Source: Jacaranda mimosifolia
Lineage: Eukaryota; Streptophyta; Magnoliopsida; Lamiales; Bignoniaceae
DNA: 64,000 nt
Reading direction: 5' to 3'
NCBI GenBank assembly: GCA_018894105.1
Contig: CM032131.1
Span: 1,142,501-1,206,500 of the forward strand
In this document: positions 47,201 through 62,200 of the stretch, piece after piece
How positions within the stretch are numbered: position 1 is the stretch's first letter
How the letters are laid out: each line of letters starts with the position of its first letter
Notes under the pieces: generated by a model
What the model was told of the DNA's origin: nothing
Seen by the model: the letters and a program-made list of their open reading frames with translations, nothing else
Databases searched by the model: none
Translations under genes and position numbers: made by a program

Positions 47201-50200
47201 AATCCATTTACAGCCTACCAATTTTTTTCCTGATGGTAGGTCTATAATCATCCAAGTGCCATTTTTTTCCAATGCTCTAATTTCTTCATCAACTGCTTTC
47301 CTCCATTCTTTGTTCCGAAGAGCTTCTTGAATAGAGTTTGGAACCTGTACACTATCAAGAGTAGATACAAATGTCTGGTAGGCTGGTGACAATCTTTCAT
47401 GTGAAACAAATCTACAGATAGGATGATTAGTACAAGTTTTGACGCCTTTTCTTAGAGCAATTGGAATATTTAAATCATCTATAATAGATGGATTCTCGGG
47501 AACACTATTTTCCTTACCTGAGAGAATTTGAGCAGGCACTGGATTTGGATCAGCCTCTTGGTCAGTTGTGAGGGGTGTTGTGTGTTCTGTGTCCCTTCTA
47601 GACTTCTTCCTTCTTGAATAGACAATCAGCTCCTTGAGTTCACTGTTTTGAGGACAATTAGGACTATTTGGGTCAGAGGTAGAAGGAGTATTTGTAGGCT
47701 TATTTATAGTCAAATTTTCAGATTGTATGGGAATTGGAATACTCTCAAATTGAGGAGACAAGAAACCAATGGTTTCTGGTTGGACTGGTTGGATTAGGAG
47801 AGAGGTATCCCCAGACTCAAGACCCTAAAGTTGAAATTCACTTTTGTTCTCCCCCTGAATTGCAGGTTTGGAGAAAAACAGTTGATGTTCAAAGAATGTG
47901 ACATCCATTGAGTTGTAGAATCTCTTTGTCGTGGTGGAGTAGCACTTATATCCTTTTTGGTATGGTGAGTACCCAAGAAAGACACACTTGATGGATTTTG
48001 GGTCTAACTTCCCACGATGTTGAGAATGGATATGAACAAAGGCAGAACATCCAAATACCTTAGGATCTAATGATGAAATGAATTTGATGTGTGGAAAGCA
48101 TTGAAGAGCAACATTGTATGGGGTTTGAAACTTAAGTACTCTAGAGGGCATTCGATTAATAAGATATGCTGCGGTGAGTATTGCTTCCCCCCAAAAGTGT
48201 TTTGGCACATGAGTGGTGAACATAAGTGACCTAGCTACCTCTAATAAGTGTCTATTTTTTCTTTCTGCTACTCCATTTTGCTGAGGGGTGTCAACACAAG
48301 AGCTTATGTGAACAATTCCTTGACTGATAAGATAGGTACCTAGGACAGAATTAAAGTACTCTTTGGCATTGTCAGTTTTAAGAACTTTAATTTTTGTTTG
48401 AAATTGTGTCTGTATCATGGAGCTGAAATTTTTGAAGATTTGCCCAACATCAGATTTTTCTTTCATGAGGAACACCCAAGTAAGTCTGGTATGATCATCA
48501 ATAAATGACACAAACCACCTAGCTCCTGTTATATTTTTTACCCTTGATGGGCCCCATACATCACTATGGATCAAAGTAAAGGGAAGAGAAGGCTTATATG
48601 AAGAATTAGGATAACAATTGCGAGTGTGTTTTGAGAGTTGACAAACTTCACAATTAAATAACTTGGGATTTTTATTAATGAATAGGGAAGGAAGCAAATT
48701 CTTGAGATACAGAAAATTAGGATGACCAAGATGATAGTGCCATAAAATAACCTCACTATCTTTATTGACACAAGTATTCAAACACGACTGACTCTTAAGT
48801 GACACACCATTCAGATTATTTTTTACACTTGAAGGAATCTCATCTTTGAGGAGATATAGTCCAGAACACACCTCAGCACTGCCAATCATCTTCCCCGAAT
48901 CCAATTCCTGAAATTCACATTGGTTAGGAAAAAATTTAGTTACACAATTCAGATCACGGGTTAATTTACTAATCGAGAGTAAATTGCAGTCCAAATTAGG
49001 AACATGAAGAACTGAGTGAAGAGTCACATCTTTATTGACTTTGATGAAACCTGTTCCTTTGACTTTAGATAATGAACCATCAGCTATTCGAACTATATGA
49101 TCCCCATTACATGGTCTGTGTTCATCAAATATGGTAGCATCTCCCGTCATGTGATCCGAAGCTCCTGAATCAACAATCCATGGACTTGTGTAGCGTTTAT
49201 TAATAGTAAAGGCACTTGAGAGATTACCTTTATGTGCTAACATGCTTGATCCGTAATGAGACAGGATACTTTGACTGAGGAGTTTTTGAAGAACCTCAAG
49301 CTGTTCTTTGGTGAACGGACTATTTTCAGTTTGAATACTTGTAGGAGTTGTACGGTCCTGATTGTTGTCTGAGGTTGCAGCAACATTAAGTCTGCTCTCT
49401 CTATCATTATTTGGCCGTGATGGCTTCCAGTCACTAGGCTTTCCATGAATTTTCCAACAATGCTCCTTGAGATGCCCTGGTTTGCGACAATGATCACACC
49501 AAGGCCTTCCTTTTCTGTGCCGAGTGTCAGTATTGTTTGATGGTGGTCCTCGTGCTGCTAGAGCAGATCCTTCAGTAGTTAAGGTGGAGTTTTGAGATCC
49601 CAACATCACCTTCTTCCTACTTTCTTCACGTCGAACCTCTGAAAAAGCTTCTCGAATGCTTGGAAGGGGCTTGGCTCCCATTACACGTCCTCTAACTTCG
49701 TCCAGTTCTTTGTTCAGGCCAAGAAGAAATTTAAACGTCCTTTTCTGTTCCACAATCTTCCTGTATAAGGCTGCATCTTCTGGGCACTTCCATGTGTGGA
49801 CTTCAAACATATCAAGATGTTGCCAGTAACGGGTGATGGTGTTGAAATACTGCGTGACAGTGAGTTCTCCTTGGCGGAGATCATGCAGTTTGGCTTCAAT
49901 TTCAAAAAGTTCTGAGGTATAATCAGAACTTGAGTGTGTTTCTCTCACAGCATCCCAGATTTCCTTTGCTGTTCCATACAAGAGAAAATTCTCTCCTATC
50001 TCGTTGTTCATTGAATTAATTAGCCATGACATCACCATATGATTCTCGGCCTTCCATGTCTTGAACCTTGGATCGTTTTTCTCTGGAACAGTGATTTCGC
50101 CAGTGAGGTATTCATCTTTGCCTGTCCCACAGATGAACATCATTACGGACTGTGACCATTGGAGAAAATTATGTCCGTTGAGTTTATGCCCTGTGATGAG

Positions 50201-53200
50201 AAAAGATGCAGTTTCTGCTCCTCCATGATTGTTTGTAGGAGGTACAGTTTCTGGATTGGAGGTAACTTCAGATGTGGAGTTTTGTCTCTCTGCAGCCATC
50301 CTCCTGAATCCTTTTTATGAAGAGAAATAGAAAAGAATTATGTTTTAAGAGCCTGGCTCCGATACCATGCAGAATTTCTGAAAGGATATTTTGATAGAAT
50401 AAACTGCTGTATTTTTCCATTATTCGCAGAGGAATATATACAAAGAAAAGTTACTAACAAATCCTAAAAATAAGGAACTAAAGATAAGAAAAGATCAACT
50501 AAAAATAAGAAAAGATAAATTAGAATCAAATCTAAGATTATCCCTAAAATAAACATAAGAGTCCTACTGTATTGGAACTTCAACATTAATCATATTTCAA
50601 CAGTATTTTTGTAGGAAACATCGGGCTGTGCATTTACATTGTTTTAACAAACGCATGCTTTCTTTCATACTGCAAAATTGGCCTGCCTTCATCCTTTCAA
50701 TGTACTCATTTGATCCTTTATCTCTACCAATTGTACTCCATTTGATTTTTTGGATTGCTCTTGTTCTGAATTGTAGGCCATCAGTGTGTTGAATGAAGTA
50801 ATTTGCCTTGCCCCAAATCTATCTGATCCATATCATACACTTGGTCTAATTTATACTGTAATGAATGATAAGAAGAGAGCCTCGAATTTCTACATGATTG
50901 CTGCGCATTTGAGCCCAAAGGATGCTTCTTTGTGGAAACTTCTAGTCGCCCGATCAATGTAAGATGCTCTGATGTAGTTTGTTCGTTCTTCTTTGGATGT
51001 ATATTGACTAAATTTGCAATTCTCTTTCTCTAGCTTAGTTGTAGGTAATTGACATTTATGTCAGACTGTATCCACATTGTTCTTCCTTTGTATTATTGCA
51101 TTTCTTTTGTCTGGTTGTTCTCAACTCAATCTAAGAATTCACGACTCAATTCAGCAAAGTTATTTCTTTCGAGGTAAGCAGCATGGAATCTCTTCTTTGA
51201 TGACTTGTGCGCCAGTCGACTTTCAAGTATATGAAAGTTACAGTATGTCAGATTGGATCCCATGGCATGTATTCTTTGGTGTAAGATGCTGATAACTACT
51301 CCATTGAGTATTAGAGTATTAAAGCTATGTTTGATATTTATAAGATAAGAAAGGGTCCAAAGCTGATAAAATGAGATTGTGGTTCCATCAACTCATTGCA
51401 CAGTTTACTAGCTGATCTGTCAATCCTCTTATTTGTATTAAGTTATATCATCTCTCATTCTGAGGATTCATTTTTAACACCAATTAATGCAATATGATTC
51501 CCTTACTAATCCCTGGCCATGTATTACTCGTACATTTTTTTCCTCAGCTGCTGTTGATGTTGTTTGATAGTAAGATTGGCTTGACTTTTGAATGACGTGT
51601 TATCATGTGCAGAGAGCAAGGGGACAAAAGACAGGCAAATTACTGTCTTACTAAAGCAATAATAGCAGACCCAGAAGATATTGGTCTTCGGTTTCATCGA
51701 GCTTCACTCTATGTTGAGCTCGGAGAATATCAAAAAGCTGCTGATTCTTACGAGCAAATTGCCCGCCTCCGTCCAGATAATATTGAAGTGCTGAGAAAAG
51801 CTACACAGGTTTAGTTATACATCATTTTTTGACTGGCCCTTAGAGTGCATATCTATCATTGATATGAATGATATACATAATCCTAAATGTTCATTATTTT
51901 CCACTTTCCAGTTGACTGCTTGTGGTGAATTATGAATTTCAACTTCTTTTTCTAATATTTTGTTATTGCATGCAATTCCTTGAAAGAAAAAAAGTTATTT
52001 AAAGCTCTCAAAGTGAATAGAGAAATAGAAAGGCTAATCAATTGAGGGTGGCATGATGAGCATGACAATGATGATCACCACTCAAATATGCATAAGACCT
52101 ACAACCTCATCCCTAACTCTGTTCGCTGGACAACTTGTAGTCTGTACATGCCTCTAAATTATGTAGGTTGCATAGTGCATGCTCTTCAATTTACAGATAG
52201 CCTGCCTTCGCCAGTCCACTGCAGATATTTACCCCTTTTGGCTATACTCTATAGCTTGAACACATGAGGATTCATTGAACTTTTCACAACCATTAATTAA
52301 TCTTATTAATATTACAAGGGATTAGTTAATTAAGCAGGATTTAAATATTTGTGGTTTTAGGTTCATTATTGGCATTGGACTGGAGTGGGGATAGAGGATC
52401 AATGTAGTTGTCCCATTATCTCTCTCTTTGCAGTGTACTAGTTACCTGGGTTTTTGTTGCCTTCGCATCTGCACTCTAGGCATGTAAAATTCATGTTAGA
52501 TCAAATGTTTTTCTGTGACTCTGGAAAGCATTTGCTGCTCATTTAGTTCTAGATGCAAGCACCTTTCACATTACTTTTTCACATCACTTTTACTGCTGCC
52601 TAAGGTGACCTAGTGACTCAATGGTAGATGCTACTCTCGCCAAATTTGTCATCATGTATGTATATTCCTATGTTCATATATGTTTTCTGTTTTTGCTGAT
52701 AGTTTACTATTGAACTTAATTAATCAATCTTATTTTCAGCTGTACAAAAAATGTGGGCAATGTGAGCGAGCTATCTCTATGCTGGAGGACAATCTCAGGA
52801 ATCATGTAAATGATGCTAACTTAAGTGTGGTTGATTTCTTAGCTTCCGTACTCATGGAAGCCAATGCATATGCTAGAGCTCTTGAACATATTGAGCATGC
52901 GGAGCAGGCGTATTGTACTGGAAAACAAATTCCACTGTATTTAATCGTAAAAGCTGGAATGTGTCAGGTTCATCTTCGACATCGGGAGAAAGCAGAGGTT
53001 TGTCTACATCTGTGCATTGCCAATTAAATACATTGTTACTTGCTGTCCTGAAGTAAGCCTAGACAAAATTATCTTTATGAATCATTTAAAGGATACATTT
53101 GCTTGTTAGGATTCTTTGAATCTGCATAAAGGTATATATATTTCTATTTATTTATTTATATATATCTGAGCAGTTGCTATGATTGGAATGTGTTTATGCC

Positions 53201-56200
53201 TCCTGCTTAATGTCGTCAGTAGATGGGGATGTTTGATATATTTTTGGGAATATGTGTTAAGACTTATATTTATGGTTGCTTTTTGATTTTATTGGTTACA
53301 TGGAATCTCATATGCCTCCAAATGAACAAATAAGTAAACAAATTCATATGTGGATGAGAGAAAAACTTAATTGTCAGTATAAAAATATGAAGAATGAACA
53401 GATGTAAGAGGGAAAAATATATTTCTGGTGCTGTTAAGTCATGCGTGGTTAGGTGCTTGTTATTATTTTGCTTTTGCATCTCTGTGAAACTAAATTCTAT
53501 CCCAAAGTCTTTGTTTTCATGTACCTTGGAGATCTTTTGGATGCAATTGATATATTAGACTGGAAATATCTGGATGTCTAAATTGAAAGCAATGGGCTTA
53601 AAAAAAAATCCGTCATGGAATTTTTACCATCTTATTATCTGAGGATATTACAGAAGACAACTAATTAGTGGCTGTACAATCTTATGTAAGACCTATCTGG
53701 GAATCTATGATCGTTTTTATGGGAATTCTATAATGTAATAGGCTAGTATCCTTATCGACGTATGAGCAAAAAGAAATTACTGGCCAACTTTCTAGGCTTA
53801 GTAATTTGTGCACTTCTTTTTAATTGACCTCGTATCGACTATCGACTAACATTTAGATGTATAGTTATTTGTTTTGCTGATTGAGATTAAATCTAATAGT
53901 GGGACCTAGAGGGTTTTGACAAAATACCCTGTTGAAATGAGATCACTAGGTATCCATGCTTATACCATGTTATCTCATGCTTCTTCTCTTGCTAAATGAC
54001 TTCACAAAATCGCAGTGCGTCTTCTTTATATGAACAAAATCCGTCTATCCTGCCTGGCCGTCCCTTCTTCTACAGCTCAAATGGAGATGCTGTTTCCTCC
54101 TTTTGTTGTTGTTGTTGTTGTTGTTGTTGGGGTGCGTAACTTGTATCACATATTCAAGATGCGAAGGCAATTCGAATTGGAAATCTACTAATCTGTTTGT
54201 TTTCCTGTTTTTGACTTTATCACATCTAGTTGTTTTTGTGAGCAATGAAAAGTATATGTTCTTCTGTGAGTCTTCAAATTTATTACATAGTCTGTGAGTC
54301 TTGAAATTTGTTACATAGTCATCTCTTCTGCCCTTCTCTGGTTTCTGCAAAACTACAGTTTAATATGCCATATATGACTGGGATGTCAACCAATCTAGAG
54401 TTGTTCTGTTTTGTTTCTAGATTTGTCTTATTGTTCAATTTAAACCAGTGTTACTGTTCACAGGTTTACTGAATAGCATTTCCTTGTAAGCTAGTTCATA
54501 GGCTATTGCATTTAACTGTTCATGGTCATTTGGAAAAAGAGCTTGGGCAGTATAAGGATTAAGGGGTTTGTTAGTTATTCATCTATCTGGACTAAGTTGG
54601 AGGATACATTGGGTTTGGAGTTTATCCAGACTATTTTATTTATAAGCCTTATAATGTCACATCCTTGTATGCTCTTATTTATGTTTTTCTCCTTCAGTCT
54701 TTGATGGCTTTTGGTTTAAACTTGCTTTGCATTTTACTCATTGCTTCCTAAATTCTTTCACAGGCTTACTTCAATGTTTTAGAACCGCAGCATGCATCCA
54801 CTCATCCTCACTTAATAATTGATGTTGCGGACTCACTGATGACAGCTGGGCAGTATGAATCTGCATTAAAATACTATGTGATGTTGGAGGAAGATGCAAA
54901 TAAGTACAATGTAAGGAAAGTTAAATATACAATAACATTCTCTTTAAAATGAATGGGACACAGCAGAATTCTCTATAGCACTAGAACATTACTAACTATT
55001 GACCTTCTCATATTCAATTTCTTAAGGGCTATCTGCATTTGAAAATTGCAAGGTGTTATGTTTCTCTGGGGAAAGGAGCACAAGCAATTGAATATTATTA
55101 CAAAGGTAAATAAATGATTGTCTGCTAAAACATGTCGTGTAAACAAGAAGTTTAATTTGAACTTTGATCTCTGAAGCTTATAAGTCAACCTGAAATGTTT
55201 CTGTACTTTATTTTCTGAACTTCTCTTACCTCATTTTACAACAATTTACTGAAATACCTGTCTTTATTGCTTTACAGCTGTTCAAAAACTTGATGATAGT
55301 GTTGATGCTCGGCTAACACTATCGTCTCTTCTTCTTGAAGAAAATAGAGATGACGAAGCCATTTCTGTGCTTTCTCCTCCGTTGGAATCAGGTATCCTTC
55401 AGTTGTTAAATTACTTGAAAATATCCTTTTGCTGTTTGTAACTTTCTCAATAAATCTTGCGCTGTATTTGCAGAGTCATCTCTCAATACAACATCAGATA
55501 CATGTAAATTATGGTGGCGTAGTGGGAAGATAAAGTTAAAACTTTCCCAAATTTATAAAGCCAAAGGGTCATTTGAGGCTTTTGTAGATGTATTGTTTCC
55601 TGTAATTCGTGAGACATTGTTTGTTGAAACAGTCCAGCCAAAGGTAATTTGATGGTGTGCACATTGTTCACCGTCTGTTTCCCGCCATCCTGTCCCCCAC
55701 CCCACCCTGGTTTACTTATTTGAGCTATACTTCTGAGGTACATGGTTTATTCTTCTTCTTCTTTGTCCTCTCAAATTTTATCCATTAAGATAAAAGCTGT
55801 GAAATACAAAGTAAAGATAAAGCTACATAGGCATTTCTCTCTATTTATGCTGGACATACATGAAGCCTTGATCATTGAAATGATTATACTGCTTCCGTGC
55901 ACTGGGAATGCCAAGCATGACCCCTATTACAGAAACCCTGGATGAAGTATCATGGTTCTCAAAATTATTTTGCATTTCTCTTAAATTGGAAAGTGTAATG
56001 AGGAGAGGAGTCAACAGTTCATCGTAGAAGGATAGTATGAACATCTAAGGAATCTAGCAAAACTGCCAAGTTATCTCCCTCTGTCTTGATGCTACAAAAT
56101 ATATGTCTACATAAGATAAAAAAATAGGATAAAACCTTGAAGAGATAAATTTTCCATAATGGTAGCTACACAGGAGCTGGGGCATTCTCAAGAGGCGATA

Positions 56201-59200
56201 GGCAATAGAACATAACATACATGGTAGAGCACAGAATATATGTTTTCCAAATTTCCCTCCCAGAGGCCAGAATATGACAAACCTATTATTGGCTGTAGGT
56301 TCAAAGATTGGAAGATACATCAGATTTGTCTGACTCTGAAAAATAATCTTTCATGGGTTTGTGTGATATGCTGAGGGAAACCCAACTTCATTCCTTGAAA
56401 TGTCGCCATAAAATTTGAAACCAGATTCATTCTCTGGTCTGCAAATCATTATTTTGGAGAAGGTTATAGTATGTAATGTTTTCTGATAAAGCTTTTAATT
56501 GATCTTGTGCAATATTTAGTTTTGTTGCCCTAGGTAAAGTAAGCTTTCTATTTCTGTGTTAGGCTATATTCTGTGCCACTGTCATTTACTTTCAGTCATT
56601 TCATATGTTTGCTTCTTTTCTCTGATGTTTGTGATGAAAACAGATCATCATATTTATTTCTCATTATGCAGGGAAAAACTTACAAAAAATAAAAATGGAC
56701 TTCATTATTTAAATCACATGTTAATTTGTGTACTTTAATTTATATGTAGTAACAACTTTTGTGACACAGTTTGCTTGTTCCAGCTTTATATCTCCTTGAC
56801 TCTCCAAATCTTCTACTTGTGGAATCAGGTTAAAGCCCGTAAACGACTGTCTAGAACTGTTCTTTCAGAAAGGGTGAAAGTGCTAGATGATCATCAGACT
56901 GACAATGTGTTTCATGGCTTTAGACCTGTAGCTTCATCCGCAGATCTGTAAGTATTTAGTTTACTGTTCACTTTTGACATTCAGATTTCTGAAATGTTAA
57001 ATAGGTGACAGTCCCTTTCTAATCCAATGCAAGTAAGCTTTGTTTGTGTGTCAGGGACTGGCATCCGCATAAAAATCTAATTGCCTACAACTGACTATGT
57101 ATTTGGAAAAGATTTTTAGTTCAACTAAAACAAATCCTCCATGAGGAATCTTGCAATTCATATCAGGAAGTTTTTCACCACGACTCTCTTTGATTAATTT
57201 CTCGGAAACCCACATGATACTCTCAACATTTCTAAATGCTCATAAATGAGTAATGTTATCTGTGCTATTTATGAGCATATATATATATATTTATGTATAT
57301 CAGTAGGCATATTTGTATCTAAACAATATGGATAATGGACTATGGTGCTAAGAAAGTAAATGGTTAGTTCCACAAAACAAAAAAATCTTTTGTTTGAGGT
57401 AAAAATCTAAATTTGTATTTATTTGTTCCAAAATCGACTATAGAGCGATTCCCCTTTTGATTTGGGAGTATTGGTGACATCTTAATCTTAATTTTGAGCT
57501 TCATCTTACACTTAGCAAGTGACATGTTAGTTCCAGGGCATCGCTTTTTTTAACACAACCATGAAATATTAAACTATTCTATCGTGCAAAATTTTCCTAA
57601 TTAAATCAAAATGTAGTTTTAAGTAAATTTGAGTCATAAAGTTAATTATCTATGCAGTATTTTTTTTTTTTAATCCTTAATTCAAGAGTAATATATTATA
57701 TCACCTTTTTTCCCCCCCTGAATTCTGTAGTATATTATAATCTTCAACTACTTTCAGTTAGTTTCCTTTTTCTCGTTGTTTGTGTTTGTTCTTCAAATCA
57801 TTCGCATTGTGACTATTACCTAAGTTTTTATTGGCACTCTATATTGGCTCCAAATTGTCAACTGAATTTCAAAATTAAAGTAATTTTCTTTTGTTGTGAC
57901 ATTCTTCTTATCAAGTTCTTGCTTGTCTTGCAACTTGTGTTGACGGAAATGTTAGAAGAGTCAACATTTGGTCATTGTGACGTGGACATATTATGTAATT
58001 GGTCATTACTGATTACCTATTGCTCCATTCCTAATCAAGTCGCAGAAAGTTTCACCAAGTTACCATGGTGTCCAACTTGACATGCCATTTAAAATATAGA
58101 TGATTCACACCTCCAATATCAACTGTTATATTACCCAATTCATTACCATTGTAAACGTAAAGACCCAACTGAAGCTGCTGCTAAGGAACGAACTTCCAGC
58201 CTTGGGAAATGCTTTGTTTAGTATACGTAGCATACTGTTTATCATCAAAAAATAAAAATAAATAAACAAATAGACCTTTGATGATGCGATATGTGTTCAC
58301 TGGTTTGTGTCAACCCAACTCGTTTTACACATTGAACATGCTTATGTACTTAATTACTGCATGAATCTTTCATTACTTCATCTTCTTGGAATAGGTCCAA
58401 AGCTGCCAGAGCAAAGAAGTTGCTCCAGAAAAAGGCTGCAGTGAAGGAAGCAAAAAGAGCTGCTGCATTGGCTGCTGGAATTGATTGGCAGAGTGATGAT
58501 TCAGATAATGAATCTCCAGTAAGGACTGAAAAATGTGATCTGATTTTAAGTGAAAACTCTTTACTCTTGTTGGCCTGGCCCACTGGATATATTATCCTGT
58601 TTTTCACTTTTATATGGTGATATATAACTCGTGCAGCAAGTTTTTCGGGAGCCTCCTTTGCCTGATTTTCTAAAAGAAGAGGAAAATCATCTTTTGATTC
58701 TAGATGTAAGTTGCTCGGTTACGGATCCTCTTTCCTTTTCCTCTCTTTCATTATTTGTGTATCCATGCACGTGTATCCTCCTTTACCATACTCTGCTGCA
58801 CTGCTTCGGATTCCATCTATTTCCGCAACTTATCAACATTTCAGAGTATAAAATACTCAGTATCTACTGGATTAGATAGCAGGTTATAAAAATGCAGTGC
58901 CAACCATGTTCATTGGGTGCCCGGCGGGGGTGGGGGGTGGGGAGAAGAGATAATAGAGGAATATTAGAGAAATCATGTGTATATAGAAATACTGGCGAGG
59001 CAGAGAAATCACATATGAATTAGTGAATCATGGGCTGCAATCTTTTCCCCATGGTTTTATACCTCTATCATACAAATTTAGTGCAAGTCAAAGAGAGTAA
59101 GTTGGATACTGGCTTCAAAGACATTAAAGCTCTCAGCTAGAAGCCTAGAACCTAGTTCATTAGCCATGGCATATAAATTTATTTTGTGCTAAATGAGAGA

Positions 59201-62200
59201 AAACATAGAAAGAAAAATGAAAAGAAGCAAAAAAGCCATAATACCATTAACAAGGTGTGCATCATGAAAAATAAAAAGTTCTGCAAGGTTCTTTTCCTTA
59301 AACTCAATAACATAGAAGGAAGAAAGTAATTGCCAAACTGCAGATAAAATCCCAAAACTAGAACAAGAAGAAAAGGAAGACAACTGCTTGAATTAACAGA
59401 GTTCATTTTGTAAAGAAAGAGAAACATAAATAGATAATTTTATGTTGCTCTTTATTACAAGAGATCTAGTTTCATTATTGTTGTATTTAAATTTAAATTT
59501 AAATTTAAATTTAATAACGTTATAAGAGATTTCATGCATGCTGCATCAAAAAATATCTTTTATTATTCTCCTGGTCTGATTTTTCTGTGGGGTTACGCAC
59601 AAATAGGTTTTTTGATATGATAATCTATTTTCCTTTGCCTTTGTTGATTTGTAATCCATTTCTTAAATTATCTCTTGATGAAGAAACTTCATACCATTTC
59701 CTTAGTTATGCAAGTCATTATCCTCATTACGGAGGTACTGGGATGCGTTAGAGATCATCAATCTGAGCCTGAAACTGGAAAGCAACACCTTTTCTGTTCA
59801 GACAAAGGAGGAGCTTCGAACTCTTGGAGCTCGTAAGTTTTGAATTTTTGAAAATTGTTCGATTCTTTTTTATCCTCTTCTGTTGTTCAATGCAATTTGT
59901 TATGTATCTTCACTATTGTTATTTCTGTGGGATAGACAGTGAGGATAGTTCTGAAAAGGTCCAAAGGATTTTATTATCTTCTTAACATGCAGAACTGGCA
60001 TATAATATAGCTGATCCTGCACGTGGGTGGGATTGCGTACGTCACATTGTCAGTCAGCGTCCTTACAGCTTTTCTGCGTGGAATTGCTACTATAAAGGAA
60101 TATTGAGGTACTGATGCACCTGTTTATGTTTTTAATGTTTCTCTTCTTGTTGAAGTGTAAGTCATCAAGTCTAATTTTGCTTTACACATCTAAAGTTTCT
60201 TTGCATAATGCATTGATATTATCGACAACAGTAGGTGCCACTTGGATCCAATTGAAATACTTCAGATATTCAAGATACTTGGTATGATGTTCCATCTATA
60301 GATCATGTCTTGTTCAAGGTAATGTTGTCATGATATGGCACTAGCAGTTCCACTTAGACATCTATCGTTTATAAGCCTAAAGCCACCAGAAGAAAGTAAA
60401 TGGCTAAGTAACTATTAAGTGGAATAGGAGCACTTGTCAAGGAGTCCTGCTACATCAGTTATTGGCCACTGATTTAGCTTTAGCTACTGAATTTAGGGAG
60501 CAAATAGTGAAATTATATGAATCTATTATTCACTGATATAGGAATACAGGGAGCTGCAGCAGTCGATAAAACTGTAGACGGTGATGTGGACTTGGTTCAG
60601 TTTGGTCTAAATCTTGACTTGGATTTGTTGTTTTGCAGTGTCTCACTATGTATATACAGACATAGAACATAAAAAAGGTGTTTGGCTGGCTTAGTCAGAA
60701 GGATATAGTTACATTTCAGTGGAAATGTAAGCCTGAGAATTACCAGTGGTGCTCAGTTTCAAAAAAGGAAAAGCAATGGCTGTAAGAGTACATGTGGGTT
60801 TTTTGACATAATATTGTCTACTGGCTATTGAGCTGTTCCGGGGAAATCCAAGTTGTGCCTTCTGTGCCGGCTTCCTTGAGCAATCCATAGTATGCTATGC
60901 AAATGACTGCAATAGAATCTTTCTCTTTGGTGGTATAGTTGCTTGTCAATGATAAAGTTAGGGGCTAAGGTCTTGGGCTTCTGGTCCTCCAATGTTCCTG
61001 AACAGGGAAAAAAAGAGAGATAGCAGCTAAAGTATAGTAGATTTTATTAGGTTTTCATCTGTTGATGGACCCAAAATAGGACTGTAGATTTGATGCAATA
61101 TCTATTTGATCCTGCCGTGGAGCTTGAAATTGATTCAGATTTTTGTGAATTTGCTAATCCCTTTGAATGTTATGATTTTTACACTTAAATATGCCAAAGT
61201 ACTGCATCCTCTTTCCCCCTTTCTCTATAAAGGAACTGGCTTATCTATAATCCAGTGTTTCTCGTGATTTCTCTCTCGCGATTGTCCAATTGATAGGTAT
61301 ATCAGGCAAGAAGATTGCTTGATTTAAACCCTGGCGGGTGATTCAGAAATTGTCATTGGATGGTTGCTCCATATAGGTCCTATAGGATCAAAAAAGGTTA
61401 CAGGAATTGTGAGTTTAGGGCGGCTACGAATTTTGTTGCTGGGAAAGCATTTTTTGGGTTTTCCCTTGCCCTTTGTTGATTTTGTATGAATTGTCCCTTT
61501 ACTCCTTTTGTAATACCTGTGGAATTGGTGATATATGCCCAGGGTTTGAGAATTGCACAATTGAGCACACACGTTGTCGGACACAATGCATATACTCGTC
61601 TGATTTTCATAATTTTCATACAATTTAAACAACTTCATGCACCTTTTCTAAGAGGAAATGCTAAAAGAACCAAAAGAAAAGAAAAGTGATGATGAAATGT
61701 TGCTTGGAGTTGTGTTTGGGTGGAGTTATGATGATAATAAGACATTCCAGGAAACAGAACGATAAGATTCTCTGCCTGGTCGAACTATTAAGCAAATGAA
61801 TAGAACATACGGCTCCACCAAAACTGTTAGCCGACTGTGAAAGGCTAACCAAGTAATTGATTTTGAGACTATACAACGTGTTCCATGTTCATGACTTTGT
61901 GTTCCTGACTTCTTAAGGCAGAGAACATGTAGTTTTAGAACTTTATCCCATGCTCAATATGACTTTTGGCCTTTCGCTTTTGATCTGTGTTTTGCATGCA
62001 TTTAATTTTGCTTCCTTAACCTGTTTGTTATATACTGTAGAACTAATCGATTCTCGAGGCACAACAAGTTCCTTCATAACATGAGAGTAAAGCACAAAGA
62101 TTCTGTACCACCAATTCTTATTTCTGCACATCAGTTTACCATGATTAGTCAGCACCAAGCTGCTGCTCGAGAATATATGGAGGCCCATAAACTGATGCCT

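Larger units (their letters stand above)
45584..50585 (-). mobile_element. Young, nearly intact Ty1/copia element in intron 3
   Basis: The element is 5,002 bp long. Its LTRs are 45584-45795 (212 bp) and 50368-50585 (218 bp). They differ by one 6-bp indel and about three substitutions. A 5-bp duplication, TTAAT, flanks it at 45579-45583 and 50586-50590. The initiator-Met tRNA primer site is perfect and the coding frame is almost unbroken. It lies antisense to the TFIIIC gene, so its own signals face against host transcription. The low LTR divergence implies a recent insertion. Confidence 0.96.

Noticed and set aside
47825..47827. Programmed stop-codon read-through in the intronic copia element
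   Set aside because: Retroelements that use read-through place the stop between Gag and Pol, whereas here it lies between integrase and reverse transcriptase. A plain nonsense mutation is favoured.
53270..54350. Several open frames in intron 6 of the TFIIIC gene
   Set aside because: They are short, rich in F/I/L/N from AT-rich sequence, and have no family motifs. The exons on both sides join in frame without them.
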